Shown piece after piece: positions 27,318 through 36,722 of a stretch of 64,000 nt of DNA. Below the pieces are notes generated by a model. That model worked only from the letters and a program-made list of their open reading frames with translations. It was not told where the DNA came from and ran no database searches. The number at the start of each line of letters is the position of its first letter. Position 1 is the stretch's first letter. The translations under genes were made by a program, and so were the position numbers. Source of the stretch: JBGPTK01 sp963797765 (GTDB lineage: Bacteria > Acidobacteriota > Terriglobia > Acidiferrales > UBA7541); contig CAWCQU010000003.1 of NCBI GenBank assembly GCA_963797765.1, positions 124,001-188,000 of the forward strand, written 5' to 3'.

Positions 27318-28568
27318 CTAGCCTGCTTTTTCCAGTATGTTCCAGTTGATTTCGCGACTCTTCACCATCTCTGCGGTTACCACGAAGTCGCGAGTCTTGC
27401 GCTGGGCCGGCAGGTGATACATCAGTTCGAGCATCAAATCTTCCAAGATCATCCGCAGACCGCGCGCGCCCACTTTGCGCTGCAGCGCCAGTTCGGCTAC
27501 GGTTTCCAGAGCGTCGTCACTGAATCGCAGGCGCACATTTTCGAATTCGAAGAGCCGTTGATATTGCTTGATCAGAGCGTTCTTCGGTTCGGTCAAAATG
27601 CGAACCAGCGCCGACTTATCCAGGTCGCTCAGCACGCCCACCACCGGCAAGCGGCCCACAAATTCGGGAATCAGGCCGTAGCGAATCAGGTCGGTCGGCT
27701 GCGCTTGCTCGAGAACTTCGATATTGCGCCGCGAAGCGGTGGTCACCTGGGCGTCGGCATGGAATCCCATGGCCTTCTGCCCGATGCGCCGCTCGACAAT
27801 CTTTTCGAGGCCCACGAACGCCCCGCCGCAAATGAACAGGATGTTGGTGGTGTCCACCGGCGTAAATTCCTGGTGCGGATGCTTGCGGCCGCCCTGCGGA
27901 GGAACATTGGCGACGGTTCCTTCCAGGATTTTCAGCAGCGCTTGCTGCACGCCTTCACCGGAAACGTCGCGGGTAATCGAAGGGTTCTCGTCCTTCTTCG
28001 AAATCTTGTCAATCTCGTCGATATAGATGATGCCTTGCTGCGCGCGCTGCACATCGCCATCGGCAGCCTGCAGCAGCTTCAAAATGATATTTTCCACGTC
28101 TTCGCCCACGTACCCAGCTTCGGTGAGCGTGGTGGCGTCCACAATCGCGAAGGGAACTTCCAGCATGCGCGAAAGAGTCTGCGCCAGAAGCGTCTTGCCT
28201 GTTCCGGTGGGCCCGATCAGCAGAATGTTCGACTTGGTAAGCTCGACATCGCCCGGTTGGCGGTTCAGAAAGATTCGCTTGTAATGGTTGTAGACCGCGA
28301 CGGCCAGCTTCTTCTTGGTCTTATCCTGGCCGATCACATAACTGTCGAGAAATGTCTTGATCTCCGGAGGGCGCGGCAGACGGCGGTTTGCCGGGCTGGC
28401 CTGCTCTCGCTTTTCATCTTCCAGAATTTGCTGGCAGACGCTGACGCATTCGTTGCAGATGTAGGACCGCGGATACTCCGAGGGAGAACTAATCAGCTTC
28501 TCAACCTGTTCCTGCGTCTTATGGCAGAAGGAACAACGCAATGGCTCATCTGGTGTGAAGCGCTTCAA
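27318..28568 (-). CDS. clpX: ClpX ATPase subunit of ClpXP
   Basis: ClpX unfolds substrates and feeds them to ClpP. The zinc-binding domain (CSFC and CNEC), Walker A LLIGPTGTGKTLLAQTL, Walker B GIIYIDEIDKISKK, and sensor 2 region KVGARGLRMILEDLMLE are all present. The pore/ClpP-contact loop reads AMGFHADAQ. The frame is open from a TTG at 28607, but I prefer the TTG at 28568 because GGAGGCGG lies eight bases before it and the protein then begins close to the zinc domain (416 aa). Encoded between clpP and lon. Confidence 0.95.
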   Translation of the reverse strand: MKRFTPDEPLRCSFCHKTQEQVEKLISSPSEYPRSYICNECVSVCQQILEDEKREQASPANRRLPRPPEIKTFLDSYVIGQDKTKKKLAVAVYNHYKRIFLNRQPGDVELTKSNILLIGPTGTGKTLLAQTLSRMLEVPFAIVDATTLTEAGYVGEDVENIILKLLQAADGDVQRAQQGIIYIDEIDKISKKDENPSITRDVSGEGVQQALLKILEGTVANVPPQGGRKHPHQEFTPVDTTNILFICGGAFVGLEKIVERRIGQKAMGFHADAQVTTASRRNIEVLEQAQPTDLIRYGLIPEFVGRLPVVGVLSDLDKSALVRILTEPKNALIKQYQRLFEFENVRLRFSDDALETVAELALQRKVGARGLRMILEDLMLELMYHLPAQRKTRDFVVTAEMVKSREINWNILEKAG

Positions 28569-28688
28569 TGGATTGGCCGCCTCCGCTCGGATTCCCGAGT
28601 GACGCAAGGGTAGACGCCCATTGTATGACGAGTGCCGGAGGTCGCAGTTATGGACATCTGTTTCGTTACTAACCCTTTGGAACGAAGC

Positions 28689-29309
28689 TTAGCGGTGCTT
28701 GGAGATGATCTCGTCGATGAGTCCGTATTCCTTGGCCTGCTGCGCGGACATGATGAAGTCCCGCTCGACGTCCTTTTCGATTCTTTCGATTGGCTGGCCG
28801 CTGTGCATCGCCAGCATGCCATTCAGCACCGAGCGCATCCGCAGAATTTCCTTGGCGTGAATATCAATGTCGGTAGCCTGGCCGGATAAGCCGGACATCC
28901 AGGGTTGGTGGATCAGAATCCGCGCGTTGGGCAGCGCGAAACGCTTCTTGGGGGTACCCGAGGTCATCAATACGGCCGCGATCGAAGCCGCCTGTCCGAT
29001 AGTGTAAGTAACCACGTCGGGCTTCACAAATTGCATCGTATCGTAAATTGCCATTCCCGCCGTGATCGAGCCGCCCGGCGAATTAATGTAAATCGAAATG
29101 TCCTTCTCCGGATCTTCCGCGGCCAGGAACAGCAGTTGAGCGGTGACCAGATTGGCCACGTGGTCGTCGATCGGCGTCCCGATAAAAATAATATTGTCTT
29201 TCAGCAGCCGCGAATAAATATCGTACGCCCGCTCGCCCCGGTTGGTCTGTTCCACCACCATGGGGATAAGCGTTGTGGCGCGCGGACTTTCGTTTTCCGA
29301 ATTTCTCAT
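28689..29309 (-). CDS. clpP: ClpP proteolytic subunit
   Basis: ClpP is the serine protease barrel partnering ClpX. The 206-aa product has the catalytic triad S109 (GQAASIAAVLM), H134 (ILIHQPW) and D184 (ERDFIMS). The usual SMG after the catalytic Ser is replaced by SIA, a mild deviation. N-terminal PMVVEQTNRGERAYDIYSRLL is the conserved processing and loop region. It lies 40 bases after tig, so tig-clpP-clpX-lon form the classic order. Confidence 0.97.
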   Translation of the reverse strand: MRNSENESPRATTLIPMVVEQTNRGERAYDIYSRLLKDNIIFIGTPIDDHVANLVTAQLLFLAAEDPEKDISIYINSPGGSITAGMAIYDTMQFVKPDVVTYTIGQAASIAAVLMTSGTPKKRFALPNARILIHQPWMSGLSGQATDIDIHAKEILRMRSVLNGMLAMHSGQPIERIEKDVERDFIMSAQQAKEYGLIDEIISKHR

Positions 29310-29349
29310 CAGGAATTACCTCGACGTTCTGGGGCGCAAGAACCCGAGA

Positions 29350-30645
29350 CTATTGTTGTTCCCGCTTAGCTGTCGTCTGAATACGGGCCGAGTGGTGGAG
29401 CCAATCTAAAACTTTATCACTTCGCAGCTTCGATTTCATCCTATCGAGCGCTCCTTGCTTTGTCAAGCGCGCCCGCATTGCTTCTACGGATTCGCCACTA
29501 CGCGCGGCGATCTGGGCAATCTCTTTTTCCAGCTCTTCTTCGCTCACCTCGATGTTCTCCGCGGTAGCCAGCCGGTCCAGCAGAATTTCCGCTTTCACGT
29601 CGTCCACCGCACGGTCATGCTGGCGTCCGCGCATGGACGCCCAATCCACATTCACGGCCCGGGGGTCCACGCCTTGCGCGGAAAGCGAACGCACCACGCG
29701 CTCAAGCCGCACGTCCATTTGATGTTCCACCAGCGCTTCGGGAACCGGGAAATCGTGGCGCTTCACCAGCGTGTCCAGGATTTTCTCGCGAGCTTCGGAA
29801 GACTGGCGCTCTGCGCGGGCGGCGGTCAGGCTTTCCAGGATCTTGGCGCGCAGCTCGGCAGGCGTGGTTAACGGATCCTTCGTCGCGCTGCTCATGTCCT
29901 TGGCGAATTCATCATTCAGTTCGGGCAGCCGCTTTTCCTTGATGGCGCGAACCTCGACCGTATAGTTGTAGGTTTTTCCCTTGAGCTTTTCGTCGGGATA
30001 ATCGTCGGGATATTTCGATTCGAAGCTCTTAGTTTCGCCCACCGCGGCGCCCAACAGGTTTACCGTGAAGCTGGGAAGAGTCTCTTCCGCCCCCACGTGG
30101 CAAAGAATGTCGTCCGCCTGTACCGGAGCGCCCTCGCCAACCGCAGTGCCGCTCAATTTCAGCTCGGCATAATCGCCGTTCTGGATGTTGCGGCCTTCGA
30201 TGGGAACAAACGTGGCGGCCCGCTCGCGCATTTCCTCGAGCGTCTTATCCACCTGCGCGTCGCCCACTTCGATTTCTTCAATTTCGATTTCCAGGTTTTT
30301 ATAATCGCCCAGTTCGAATTCGGGCAACACTTCAAACGTGGCCCGGAATTTGATCGGCCCTGCTTCGTTGAAATTCACTTGGTCCACGTGCGGCTGCGTG
30401 ATCGGCGAAAGCTTCTGCTCGGTCAGCGCCTTTTCCAGGAAATCCGGCACCAGCGATTGCATCACTTCGCCCTGAATGTCGTCGGCAAACCGCCGCCGGA
30501 TCAAGGTCACCGGCGCTTTCCCCGGACGAAATCCCGGCACACGCGCCACTTTCGCGAAATCGCGCGCCACTTTTTCCACTGCTTTCTGCACATTTTCAGC
30601 CGGAATCTCAAGTTCGATTTCCCGCCGGCAAGTCGCTTCAGTCAT
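29350..30645 (-). CDS. tig: Trigger factor
   Basis: Trigger factor is the ribosome-bound chaperone and prolyl isomerase. The 431-aa product has the ribosome-docking signature PGFRPGKAP near residue 37, a central FKBP-type region (ELKLSGTAVGEGAPVQADD... YPDDYPDEKLKGK near 160-225) and a long helical C-terminal chaperone domain (arms with KILDTLVKRHDFPVPEALVEHQM). The FKBP core lacks a strong GxxxxGLE-type motif, so isomerase activity is not certain. First gene of the tig-clpP-clpX-lon run. Confidence 0.95.
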   Translation of the reverse strand: MTEATCRREIELEIPAENVQKAVEKVARDFAKVARVPGFRPGKAPVTLIRRRFADDIQGEVMQSLVPDFLEKALTEQKLSPITQPHVDQVNFNEAGPIKFRATFEVLPEFELGDYKNLEIEIEEIEVGDAQVDKTLEEMRERAATFVPIEGRNIQNGDYAELKLSGTAVGEGAPVQADDILCHVGAEETLPSFTVNLLGAAVGETKSFESKYPDDYPDEKLKGKTYNYTVEVRAIKEKRLPELNDEFAKDMSSATKDPLTTPAELRAKILESLTAARAERQSSEAREKILDTLVKRHDFPVPEALVEHQMDVRLERVVRSLSAQGVDPRAVNVDWASMRGRQHDRAVDDVKAEILLDRLATAENIEVSEEELEKEIAQIAARSGESVEAMRARLTKQGALDRMKSKLRSDKVLDWLHHSARIQTTAKREQQ

Positions 30646-30906
30646 GGTTGTCCGCTTTCAAAAATCCCGCAAATTTAGTTTCGAGAAACGAGTCGCGTTT
30701 AAGTTCGAGAAGATGATCGCGCTGGTAGGAGCAAACCCCAAAGTCTGCCTTTCGCCTCTTCGGAAATCACTCAAGTGGGAGGGCAGGGGAGGCCGGCCAG
30801 CAACATCCGGCAAGGAAATCCAAGTATAGGGGAAGTGTATTGCGGCGTCAACCGAGCATCACGCGGAGTCCATCTCCGGTTCAAGAAAGTGGTAAGCTCC
30901 CGCGAT

Positions 30907-31758
30907 ATGGGCGCCTCAATCGGCCGCGGACTTTCTCTCTTGGCTTTCTTCATTCTCATTTTTCCAAGACCGAGTCTTCGTGCGCAGGCCTCGCCGGAAA
31001 TTGAAAAGCTTGCTGGAGAGGTTGCGGAGAGACTTGCAGGGACGAGCGCTCGACGTATTCTTGTCGCTCATGAGTCCACTTGCTTGTTGGATGAGAAAAG
31101 CTGTGCTGCGTTCGAAGAAATGTTTCGCTTAAAAATAAGCATATCAGTTCCGGACATACAGTTCGTCAGCCGCAACGATCTTGTCGGCCAATTGAAGCAA
31201 GATGGGTTCATTTCCGTCGATGCTTATTTCAGGAATGTTCTCGAGGTTGAGGCGCCTAAAACGGGAGCTGAACTGCTGATCACGGAAAGCCTGCAGTCGA
31301 CGCGGGAAAGCTGTGAGCTTGTAATTGCGGTGATTCACCCGGCGGAAGGGCAGAAACTGGCAGACTTCAAGGCGAAGGCAAGTCTCGCATCTCTGAGCCC
31401 TGAAGCAGAGCCAATCGCTTTGAAAGATCCAGAGACTGGAATTTCAATGATTGTTTCCGTGGGCGATCAGCATGACTCTCCCGCGTTCAAGGCTCCCACG
31501 TGCCGAAAATGTCCGGGACCTCCGTATCCAAGAAGCGCCGCCGAAAAGAGAATTGAGGGACGCGTTACACTCATCGTCACGGTTTCAGAAGCAGGCACAG
31601 CGGAAGACATTTCCGTGCTCCAAGGCCCTGACCCATCCCTGAACCTTCAGGCAGTGAAAACCGTGAAAGAATGGCAATTTAAACCGGCAATCGGAACAGA
31701 CGGGAAGCCGTTTGCCGCCCGTTCACTAATCGAGGTTACCTACAAACTGCTGGGATAA
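30907..31758 (+). CDS. Secreted TonB C-terminal domain protein
   Basis: The 283-aa product starts at ATG 30907 and has an N-terminal signal segment (LSLLAFFILIFPRPSLRAQ). The middle (about 40-190) is an unassigned domain. The C-terminal 80 residues match the TonB C-terminal fold: PPYPRSAAEKRIEGRVTLIV, VSEAGTAEDISVLQG and AVKTVKEWQFKPA. No TonB-type Pro-rich spacer or N-terminal anchor with a following periplasmic arm is seen. In Acidobacteriota such proteins are often free-standing 'energy transducer TonB' paralogues of unknown role. Confidence 0.75.
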   Translation: MGASIGRGLSLLAFFILIFPRPSLRAQASPEIEKLAGEVAERLAGTSARRILVAHESTCLLDEKSCAAFEEMFRLKISISVPDIQFVSRNDLVGQLKQDGFISVDAYFRNVLEVEAPKTGAELLITESLQSTRESCELVIAVIHPAEGQKLADFKAKASLASLSPEAEPIALKDPETGISMIVSVGDQHDSPAFKAPTCRKCPGPPYPRSAAEKRIEGRVTLIVTVSEAGTAEDISVLQGPDPSLNLQAVKTVKEWQFKPAIGTDGKPFAARSLIEVTYKLLG

Positions 31759-31799
31759 GACCGATCTTCATCGGATCATGAATTGAAAAACGCTGGCGC

Positions 31800-32195
31800 T
31801 TATGGGCCGACGGCCAGAACGAAGGTACCTGAAGCGATGTTTCGGGCGGGATCGAACTGGATGGCAGCTTCGATCTTGTAGATCAGCAGCGCGTCTCGAA
31901 GCGCCTCGGCGGCGGGAGGCAGGCCGCCCGGTTCGCAAGCAACGATCGCCAGCTCATGAGACGCAACAGAGGCCCAATCCTCCACTTCTGGTCCCTCGAC
32001 ATCCCAGCCGATGGCTTTGAAGATTGCCAGGAACTCTTGCGCATAGGCAAGGCCGTCGCGTGCCGACGACGAATAGACGATTCGAACCTGCTGGTCGGGG
32101 AATACAAGAAGCACCTGAATCAGCACAGTCTTCTGATGGGTAGTCAATTTCCGCGGACTCTCCTGCATCGCCACCGCCCCACCAAGAGATGACAC
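31800..32195 (-). CDS. Hypothetical protein, small alpha/beta
   Basis: A 131-aa frame (122 aa if started at the Met at residue 10). It reads as an alternating helix-strand protein: TVLIQVLLVFPDQQVRIVYSSSARDGLAYAQEFLAIFKAIGWDVEG followed by ASHELAIVACEPGGLPPAAEALRDALL. No signal peptide or membrane span. The pattern resembles soluble sensor domains of other proteins, but I do not recognise a named family. The gene is divergent from arsR. Confidence 0.5.
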   Translation of the reverse strand: MSSLGGAVAMQESPRKLTTHQKTVLIQVLLVFPDQQVRIVYSSSARDGLAYAQEFLAIFKAIGWDVEGPEVEDWASVASHELAIVACEPGGLPPAAEALRDALLIYKIEAAIQFDPARNIASGTFVLAVGP

Positions 32196-32302
32196 ACGCC
32201 GCCAACCCTGTCAACACAGTTGGATGTCCTCTTGCGCCTGTTTGTCCCTCAGCGCCCTTTGCGCCTCTGCGGTAAAAAGCACTCGTCAAGTCGATTTCCC
32301 TC

Positions 32303-32351
32303 TTGACGCCGACATCCGTAAGTTATAACTTACCGTAAGTGGAAACTTACG
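32303..32351 (+). promoter_or_regulatory. arsR promoter with two tandem palindromic operators
   Basis: GTAAGTTATAACTTAC (32318-32333) is a perfect 16-bp palindrome, directly followed by CGTAAGTGGAAACTTACG (32334-32351), which has 7-bp arms. TTGACG (32303-32308) and TATAAC (32324-32329, spacing 15) make a plausible -35/-10 pair, with the -10 inside the first palindrome. The second palindrome covers the GTG start at 32339. Autorepression by ArsR is the natural inference. Confidence 0.75.
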
Positions 32352-32722
32352 TTCAGGCCGGCCTCGAAGCATTGGGCGATCCCACCCGCTTCGCCATCTT
32401 CCAGCGATTGGTGCGCCAACCATTGCCCGTAAGCCGCGTGGCCGCGGGATTGCCGGTCAGCCGCCCGGCGGTTTCGCAGCATCTGAAAATCCTCAAAAAC
32501 GCAAAGCTGGTCACCGACCGCAAGGCTGGCACCCGAAGGATTTACGAAGTGAATCGCGAAGGTATCGCGCTGCTTCGCGATCACTTTGACCAATTGTGGG
32601 AGCAAACCCTGAACGCGTTCAAATTCGCGGTGGAACAAGATCAAAAAAACGAAGAGGAGAAAACGCATGGCCGAGCCAGTAGCAGGAAAAGAGAACGTGG
32701 TAAGAAAAACCATAAAGGTTGA
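32339..32722 (+). CDS. ArsR-family transcriptional regulator
   Basis: The 127-aa product is an ArsR-type winged-helix repressor: EALGDPTRFAIFQRLVRQPL, then the recognition helix VSRPAVSQHLKILKNAKLVTDRKAGTRRIYEV. No Cys metal ligands of the ArsR/SmtB type are visible, so the signal is probably not a metal. The GTG start lies inside an operator palindrome and almost at the predicted transcript start, so the mRNA may be leaderless. It overlaps the SRPBCC gene by 56 bases; this pairing is common for this subfamily. Confidence 0.88.
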   Translation: METYVQAGLEALGDPTRFAIFQRLVRQPLPVSRVAAGLPVSRPAVSQHLKILKNAKLVTDRKAGTRRIYEVNREGIALLRDHFDQLWEQTLNAFKFAVEQDQKNEEEKTHGRASSRKRERGKKNHKG

Positions 32723-33152
32723 AGCTCCCATCGAACGCGCCTTCACCGTCTTCACCGAAAAAATGGGCACGTGGTGGCCGGCAACCCACCACATCGCCAA
32801 AGAACCGTTCGTCGCCGTCGTCGTGGAACCGCGCGCGGGCGGACGCTGGTTCGAGCGCGACGCTCAGGGCAGCGAATGCCAGTGGGGAGGCGTGCTGGCC
32901 TGGGAGCCGCCGAAGCGCGTCGTCCTCTCCTGGCATCTCGGCCCCGACTGGAAATACGATCCCGACAAAGCGAAAGCCAGCGAAGTCGAGTTCTTATTCA
33001 TCGCAGAAGGCCCCAAGAACACTCGAGTCGAACTTACCCATTCTCATTTCGAACGCCACGGCGAAGGCTGGCAGGCCATCCTGGCAGGAGTCGATTCGCC
33101 CGGCGGCTGGACCGGAGTGCTCGCACCCTACATCGAAGCAGCAAAGCCCTAA
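32667..33152 (+). CDS. SRPBCC/AHSA1 domain protein
   Basis: The 161-aa product has the START-like AHSA1 pattern: VVRKTIKVEAPIERAFTVFTEKMGTWWP, EPRAGGRWFER, GGVLAWEPPKRVVLSWHLGPDW and a C-terminal helix GWQAILAGVD. Members form a helix-grip hydrophobic pocket; many are encoded with an ArsR regulator, but their ligands are unknown. It overlaps the end of arsR in another frame, so translation is probably coupled. Confidence 0.85.
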   Translation: MAEPVAGKENVVRKTIKVEAPIERAFTVFTEKMGTWWPATHHIAKEPFVAVVVEPRAGGRWFERDAQGSECQWGGVLAWEPPKRVVLSWHLGPDWKYDPDKAKASEVEFLFIAEGPKNTRVELTHSHFERHGEGWQAILAGVDSPGGWTGVLAPYIEAAKP

Positions 33153-33225
33153 ACAAAGCATGCGCACCGGGCGAGCCAATTTGCGCGCGGCTCGCCCGAA
33201 TCAGCGGCAGAAAGGGAGATTCAAA

Positions 33226-33684
33226 ATGAAGCTTTTTCGCACCGCACGTTCGATGGAATTCGCTTTTGTAGCACTGGCCCTCATGTTTTCCAGCGTCCTA
33301 GCAGCCCAGACTCCCTCCCAGGCTCCGGCGAATCCCAACCTACCCAAGGGTATGAAACAATATTTTATCGGCTTCCTCACCGAAAATGGTTCCGCGAACC
33401 AATCGCTATCGCGAGAACAATTCGATGAGCTCAAGCAAAAGCATCTCGCGTTTATCCGGACTCAGGTCCAGGCGGGCAAAATTTTATTAGCGGGACCCCT
33501 CCTGGATGACGGACCCATCCGCGGCTTCGCCATCATCAATGCTGCATCGGTTGAGGACGCCCGGGAGATCACCGAGGACGATCCGCTGGTGAAAAGCGGG
33601 ATGATGGAAATGGGGATCCATCCCGCCATGCTGGCCGACGTCTCCTGCGTAAAGATGGAATACCCGGCGGCCCATCCGAACTGA
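33226..33684 (+). CDS. Secreted YciI-like protein
   Basis: The 152-aa product starts at ATG 33226 behind AAGGGAG. Residues 1-25 form a signal peptide (FAFVALALMFSSVLAAQ). The rest follows the YciI/DABB ferredoxin-like pattern: QYFIGFLTENG, LKQKHLAFIRTQVQAGKILLAGPL, GFAIINAASVEDAREITEDDPLVKSG. Signal-bearing YciI proteins occur in this phylum; the role is unknown. Third gene after arsR, likely in the same transcript. Confidence 0.75.
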   Translation: MKLFRTARSMEFAFVALALMFSSVLAAQTPSQAPANPNLPKGMKQYFIGFLTENGSANQSLSREQFDELKQKHLAFIRTQVQAGKILLAGPLLDDGPIRGFAIINAASVEDAREITEDDPLVKSGMMEMGIHPAMLADVSCVKMEYPAAHPN

Positions 33685-33779
33685 CGCGCAAATCTTTACC
33701 GCACCAGCGATAAATCAATCGCGTGCGTTGACTTGACTGGAGGGACGGCTTAGCATGCTAAACCAATGGAATCTATCGC

Positions 33780-36191
33780 ATGATCGGCAAAAACATCTCT
33801 CATTACCGAATCGTCGAACGACTGGGCGGCGGCGGTATGGGAGTGGTGTACAAAGCGGAAGATTCCAAGCTCGGACGGTTCGTGGCATTGAAGTTTCTCC
33901 CGCCGGAAATGTCGCAAGATCCCATGGCGTTGCAGCGATTTCAACTGGAAGCGCGAGCGGCGTCAGCCCTGAATCATCCGAATATCTGCACCGTTTACGA
34001 GATTGACGAGTTTGAGGGGCAAAGCTTCATCGCCATGGAATACATGGAAGGCGAAACCCTCAAGCACACCCACGCCACCGAACCTTTCAAGATTGAGCGG
34101 CTGCTCGAGATCGGAATTCAAGTTTCCGACGCGCTGGACGCAGCGCATTCGCAAGGCGTAATTCATCGCGACATCAAGCCCGCCAATATTTTCATCACTC
34201 GACGCGGACATGCAAAACTCCTCGATTTCGGGTTGGCCAAGCTCGCTCCCGCCGGCGCGGGCGGGGGAGTGGTGGACGGCGTCGGCGAAACGACGGCGAT
34301 CACCGCCATAACGCCCGGAACGAACCTGACCAACCCGGGCGTGGCGATGGGCACGGTCGCGTATATGTCACCCGAACAGGCCCTGGGGGAGCCGCTCGAC
34401 GCCCGAACCGACCTGTTTTCGTTCGGGGCGGTTCTGTACGAAATCTCCACTGGCCGCACGCCCTTTGGAGGCAACACCACGGCGGCGCTCTTTGACGCGA
34501 TCCTGCACAAGTCTCCCGTGGCGCCGGTACGGCTGAATCCGGAAATGCCGGATGACCTGCAGCACATCATCACCAAGCTGCTGGAAAAGGACCGGGAAGA
34601 TCGCTATCAATCCGCGCGCGAACTCTCCACTGATTTACGCCGGCTCAAACGCGACACGGATTCCGGCCAGCCCACAAAGATCAGCCATGCCGTAGCGACA
34701 GCCCACGAACAGAAACAACAGCGAAAAAAGATCGGAATTATTGCCGCGGCAAGCCTGGCGGTAATTGCACTGGTGCTTCTCTCGATGTATTTCTTCGTGT
34801 GGCGCAGCCACGCGTTCGACGCAATCGCAATCATGCCGTTCGTGAATGCCAGCTCCGATCCTCAAGTGGAATATTTAAGCGATGGTCTGACGGAAAGTTT
34901 GATCAATAGTCTCTCGCAATTGCCGCATCTTTCGGTGATGTCGCGAAGTTCCGTGTTCCGTTACAAGGGCAAGGGAACCGACCCGAAAGATCTCGGCAAG
35001 GAACTGGGCGTTCGAGCGGTGTTGATGGGGCGAGTGGTTCAGCAAGGCGATAATTTATCCGTCGGCGTGGAATTGGTGGATACAGCGAACGATCATCACA
35101 TCTGGGGAGAACAATACAACCGTAAAGTTACCGACCTGCTTTCCCTGCAGGGAGACATCACCCGCGATATATCCGACACTCTGAAACTGCAGCTCACCGG
35201 CGAAGAGAAAAGCAAGCTGGCAAAGAAACCTACCGATGATCCGGTGGCATATCAGCTCTACCTGAACGGCCTCTACTATTGGAACAAAGGCACGCAAAAC
35301 GGCTTCCAGAAGGCCGTCGATTTCTTTAATCAATCGATCGAAAAGGATCCTAAATTTGCGTTGGCGCAAGCCGGCCTTGCCGATACCTATAGCCTGTTGG
35401 GCGATTCCGGATACATGGCTCCCGGCGACGCCTGGCCAAAAGCCAAAACGGCCGCCATGGTGGCAGTGGGAATCGAGGATTCGCTTCCCGAGGCGCACAC
35501 ATCGCTGGCATTGGTGAAGGCGTATTACGGCTGGGATTGGGATGGCGCGGAAAAAGAATTTCAGCGCGCGATCGATCTGAACCCGAATTCGGCCGCCGCG
35601 CACCATTGGTTCGGCGCGTATCTTGCGAAGCTGGGCCGCTCCGACGAAGCGCAGCGCGAGCTGCAAAAAGCGCACGATCTCGATCCCTTGTCGCAATTAA
35701 TCGGCACATCCCTGGCATGGAATTACTACGCTTCGCACCAGCCCGATAAAGCCATCGAGCAACTCAAGAAAACTCTGGAAATCGACCAGAACTATTCGCC
35801 CGCCCGGCGCCTGCTCGAGGTTTGTTACGAACAGAAAGGCATGTTCAAGGAAGCGGTGGCGGAATGGCAGAAAGCATTTACGCTCACGAACAATCCGGAA
35901 CTGGCGGCGATGATCGGCCAGGATTTCGAAACTTCCGGCTACAAAGAAGTGCTGCAGGATTGGTTGGCGGGACTCGAGGAAGAAGCGAAACACGAATACG
36001 TGTCTCCCTACGAGATCGCGTCAGGCCACGCGCGCGTTGGTGAGAAGGACCAGGTTTTCGTCTGGCTTGAAAAGGCATTCCAGGAACGCGACAGCCGCAT
36101 CGTGGCGCTGCGCGTGGAACCCGTCTTCGAATCTCTGCGTTCCGATCCCAGATTTCAGGATTTGGTCAAGCGCATCGGATTCCCGAAGTAA
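33780..36191 (+). CDS. Membrane Ser/Thr kinase with TolB-like and TPR regions
   Basis: An 803-aa Pkn2-type protein. The kinase domain covers about 1-280: GGGGMGVVYKA loop, VALKFL lysine, HRDIKPANIF catalytic loop, DFGLAKL, and GTVAYMSPEQALG. One membrane span follows near 325-345 (IGIIAAASLAVIALVLLSMY). The extracytoplasmic half starts with a TolB/CyaD-like region (IAIMPFVNASSDPQVEYLSDGLTE, HHIWGEQYNRKV), then TPR repeats to the end. This layout suggests a receptor kinase that reads a periplasmic state. The paralogue at 39394 lacks the membrane span. Confidence 0.9.
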   Translation: MIGKNISHYRIVERLGGGGMGVVYKAEDSKLGRFVALKFLPPEMSQDPMALQRFQLEARAASALNHPNICTVYEIDEFEGQSFIAMEYMEGETLKHTHATEPFKIERLLEIGIQVSDALDAAHSQGVIHRDIKPANIFITRRGHAKLLDFGLAKLAPAGAGGGVVDGVGETTAITAITPGTNLTNPGVAMGTVAYMSPEQALGEPLDARTDLFSFGAVLYEISTGRTPFGGNTTAALFDAILHKSPVAPVRLNPEMPDDLQHIITKLLEKDREDRYQSARELSTDLRRLKRDTDSGQPTKISHAVATAHEQKQQRKKIGIIAAASLAVIALVLLSMYFFVWRSHAFDAIAIMPFVNASSDPQVEYLSDGLTESLINSLSQLPHLSVMSRSSVFRYKGKGTDPKDLGKELGVRAVLMGRVVQQGDNLSVGVELVDTANDHHIWGEQYNRKVTDLLSLQGDITRDISDTLKLQLTGEEKSKLAKKPTDDPVAYQLYLNGLYYWNKGTQNGFQKAVDFFNQSIEKDPKFALAQAGLADTYSLLGDSGYMAPGDAWPKAKTAAMVAVGIEDSLPEAHTSLALVKAYYGWDWDGAEKEFQRAIDLNPNSAAAHHWFGAYLAKLGRSDEAQRELQKAHDLDPLSQLIGTSLAWNYYASHQPDKAIEQLKKTLEIDQNYSPARRLLEVCYEQKGMFKEAVAEWQKAFTLTNNPELAAMIGQDFETSGYKEVLQDWLAGLEEEAKHEYVSPYEIASGHARVGEKDQVFVWLEKAFQERDSRIVALRVEPVFESLRSDPRFQDLVKRIGFPK

Positions 36192-36207
36192 TCGATCTCC
36201 CCGCGCA

Positions 36208-36711
36208 TCACTTCAATGGATAATCCGGATCGCTCGGCAATTTCCCGTCAATCCGGATCACTTTCACTCCCGGTTTCACGTCGTGCGCGTCCATGAACGC
36301 GATCGCCCCCGGAATCGCGCCGGCCAGGTCGTTCGCCATGGTATTCGAATAAACAATTTTGGGAGCACTGGCCGATTCCGCGCGAAAAATTTTGGCGATC
36401 CAATAACGCTTGAATTGAACTTCGGTCATTTGATAAATCACGCGCAGCACCACATCGCGTTCGCGCGCCACCGGAGCGCGAATCAGCAGAACGACAGGCA
36501 GCTTTGCATTCCAGTATTGGCGTTCTCCAAGGAATATCTTGCGGACATCCTCGAGGCTCAAGTCGCTCACCGGCGTGTCTGGATTTACCACCACGGCGAT
36601 GCTGGAAGCGTGTTGATCTTGCGCCCGCAGGCATTGCAGGGCTAGCAATGCCATGCAGGCGAGTACGAGGAAGCCTCGCGTTCTTCTCAGTGATATTTTA
36701 AGCATAGTCAT
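36208..36711 (-). CDS. Small PstS-like periplasmic binding protein
   Basis: A 167-aa product with a signal peptide (GFLVLACMALLALQCLRAQ) and the short phosphate-binding-protein-like pattern seen in many Gram-negatives: IAVVVNPDTPVSDLSLEDVRKIFLGERQYW, RVIYQMTEVQFKRYWIAKIF and GAIAFMDAHDVKPGVKVIRIDG. It is about half the size of PstS and lacks the second lobe. It is 11 bases downstream of a porin gene, as if they act together in substrate capture. Confidence 0.7.
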   Translation of the reverse strand: MTMLKISLRRTRGFLVLACMALLALQCLRAQDQHASSIAVVVNPDTPVSDLSLEDVRKIFLGERQYWNAKLPVVLLIRAPVARERDVVLRVIYQMTEVQFKRYWIAKIFRAESASAPKIVYSNTMANDLAGAIPGAIAFMDAHDVKPGVKVIRIDGKLPSDPDYPLK

Positions 36712-36722
36712 CAGAGGCTCCG

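Noticed and set aside
25479..28613. Plus-strand open frame of 1044 codons opposite lon and clpX
   Set aside because: It mirrors two conserved genes on the other strand, is His/Arg-rich with no family pattern, and arises from codon bias in GC-rich DNA.
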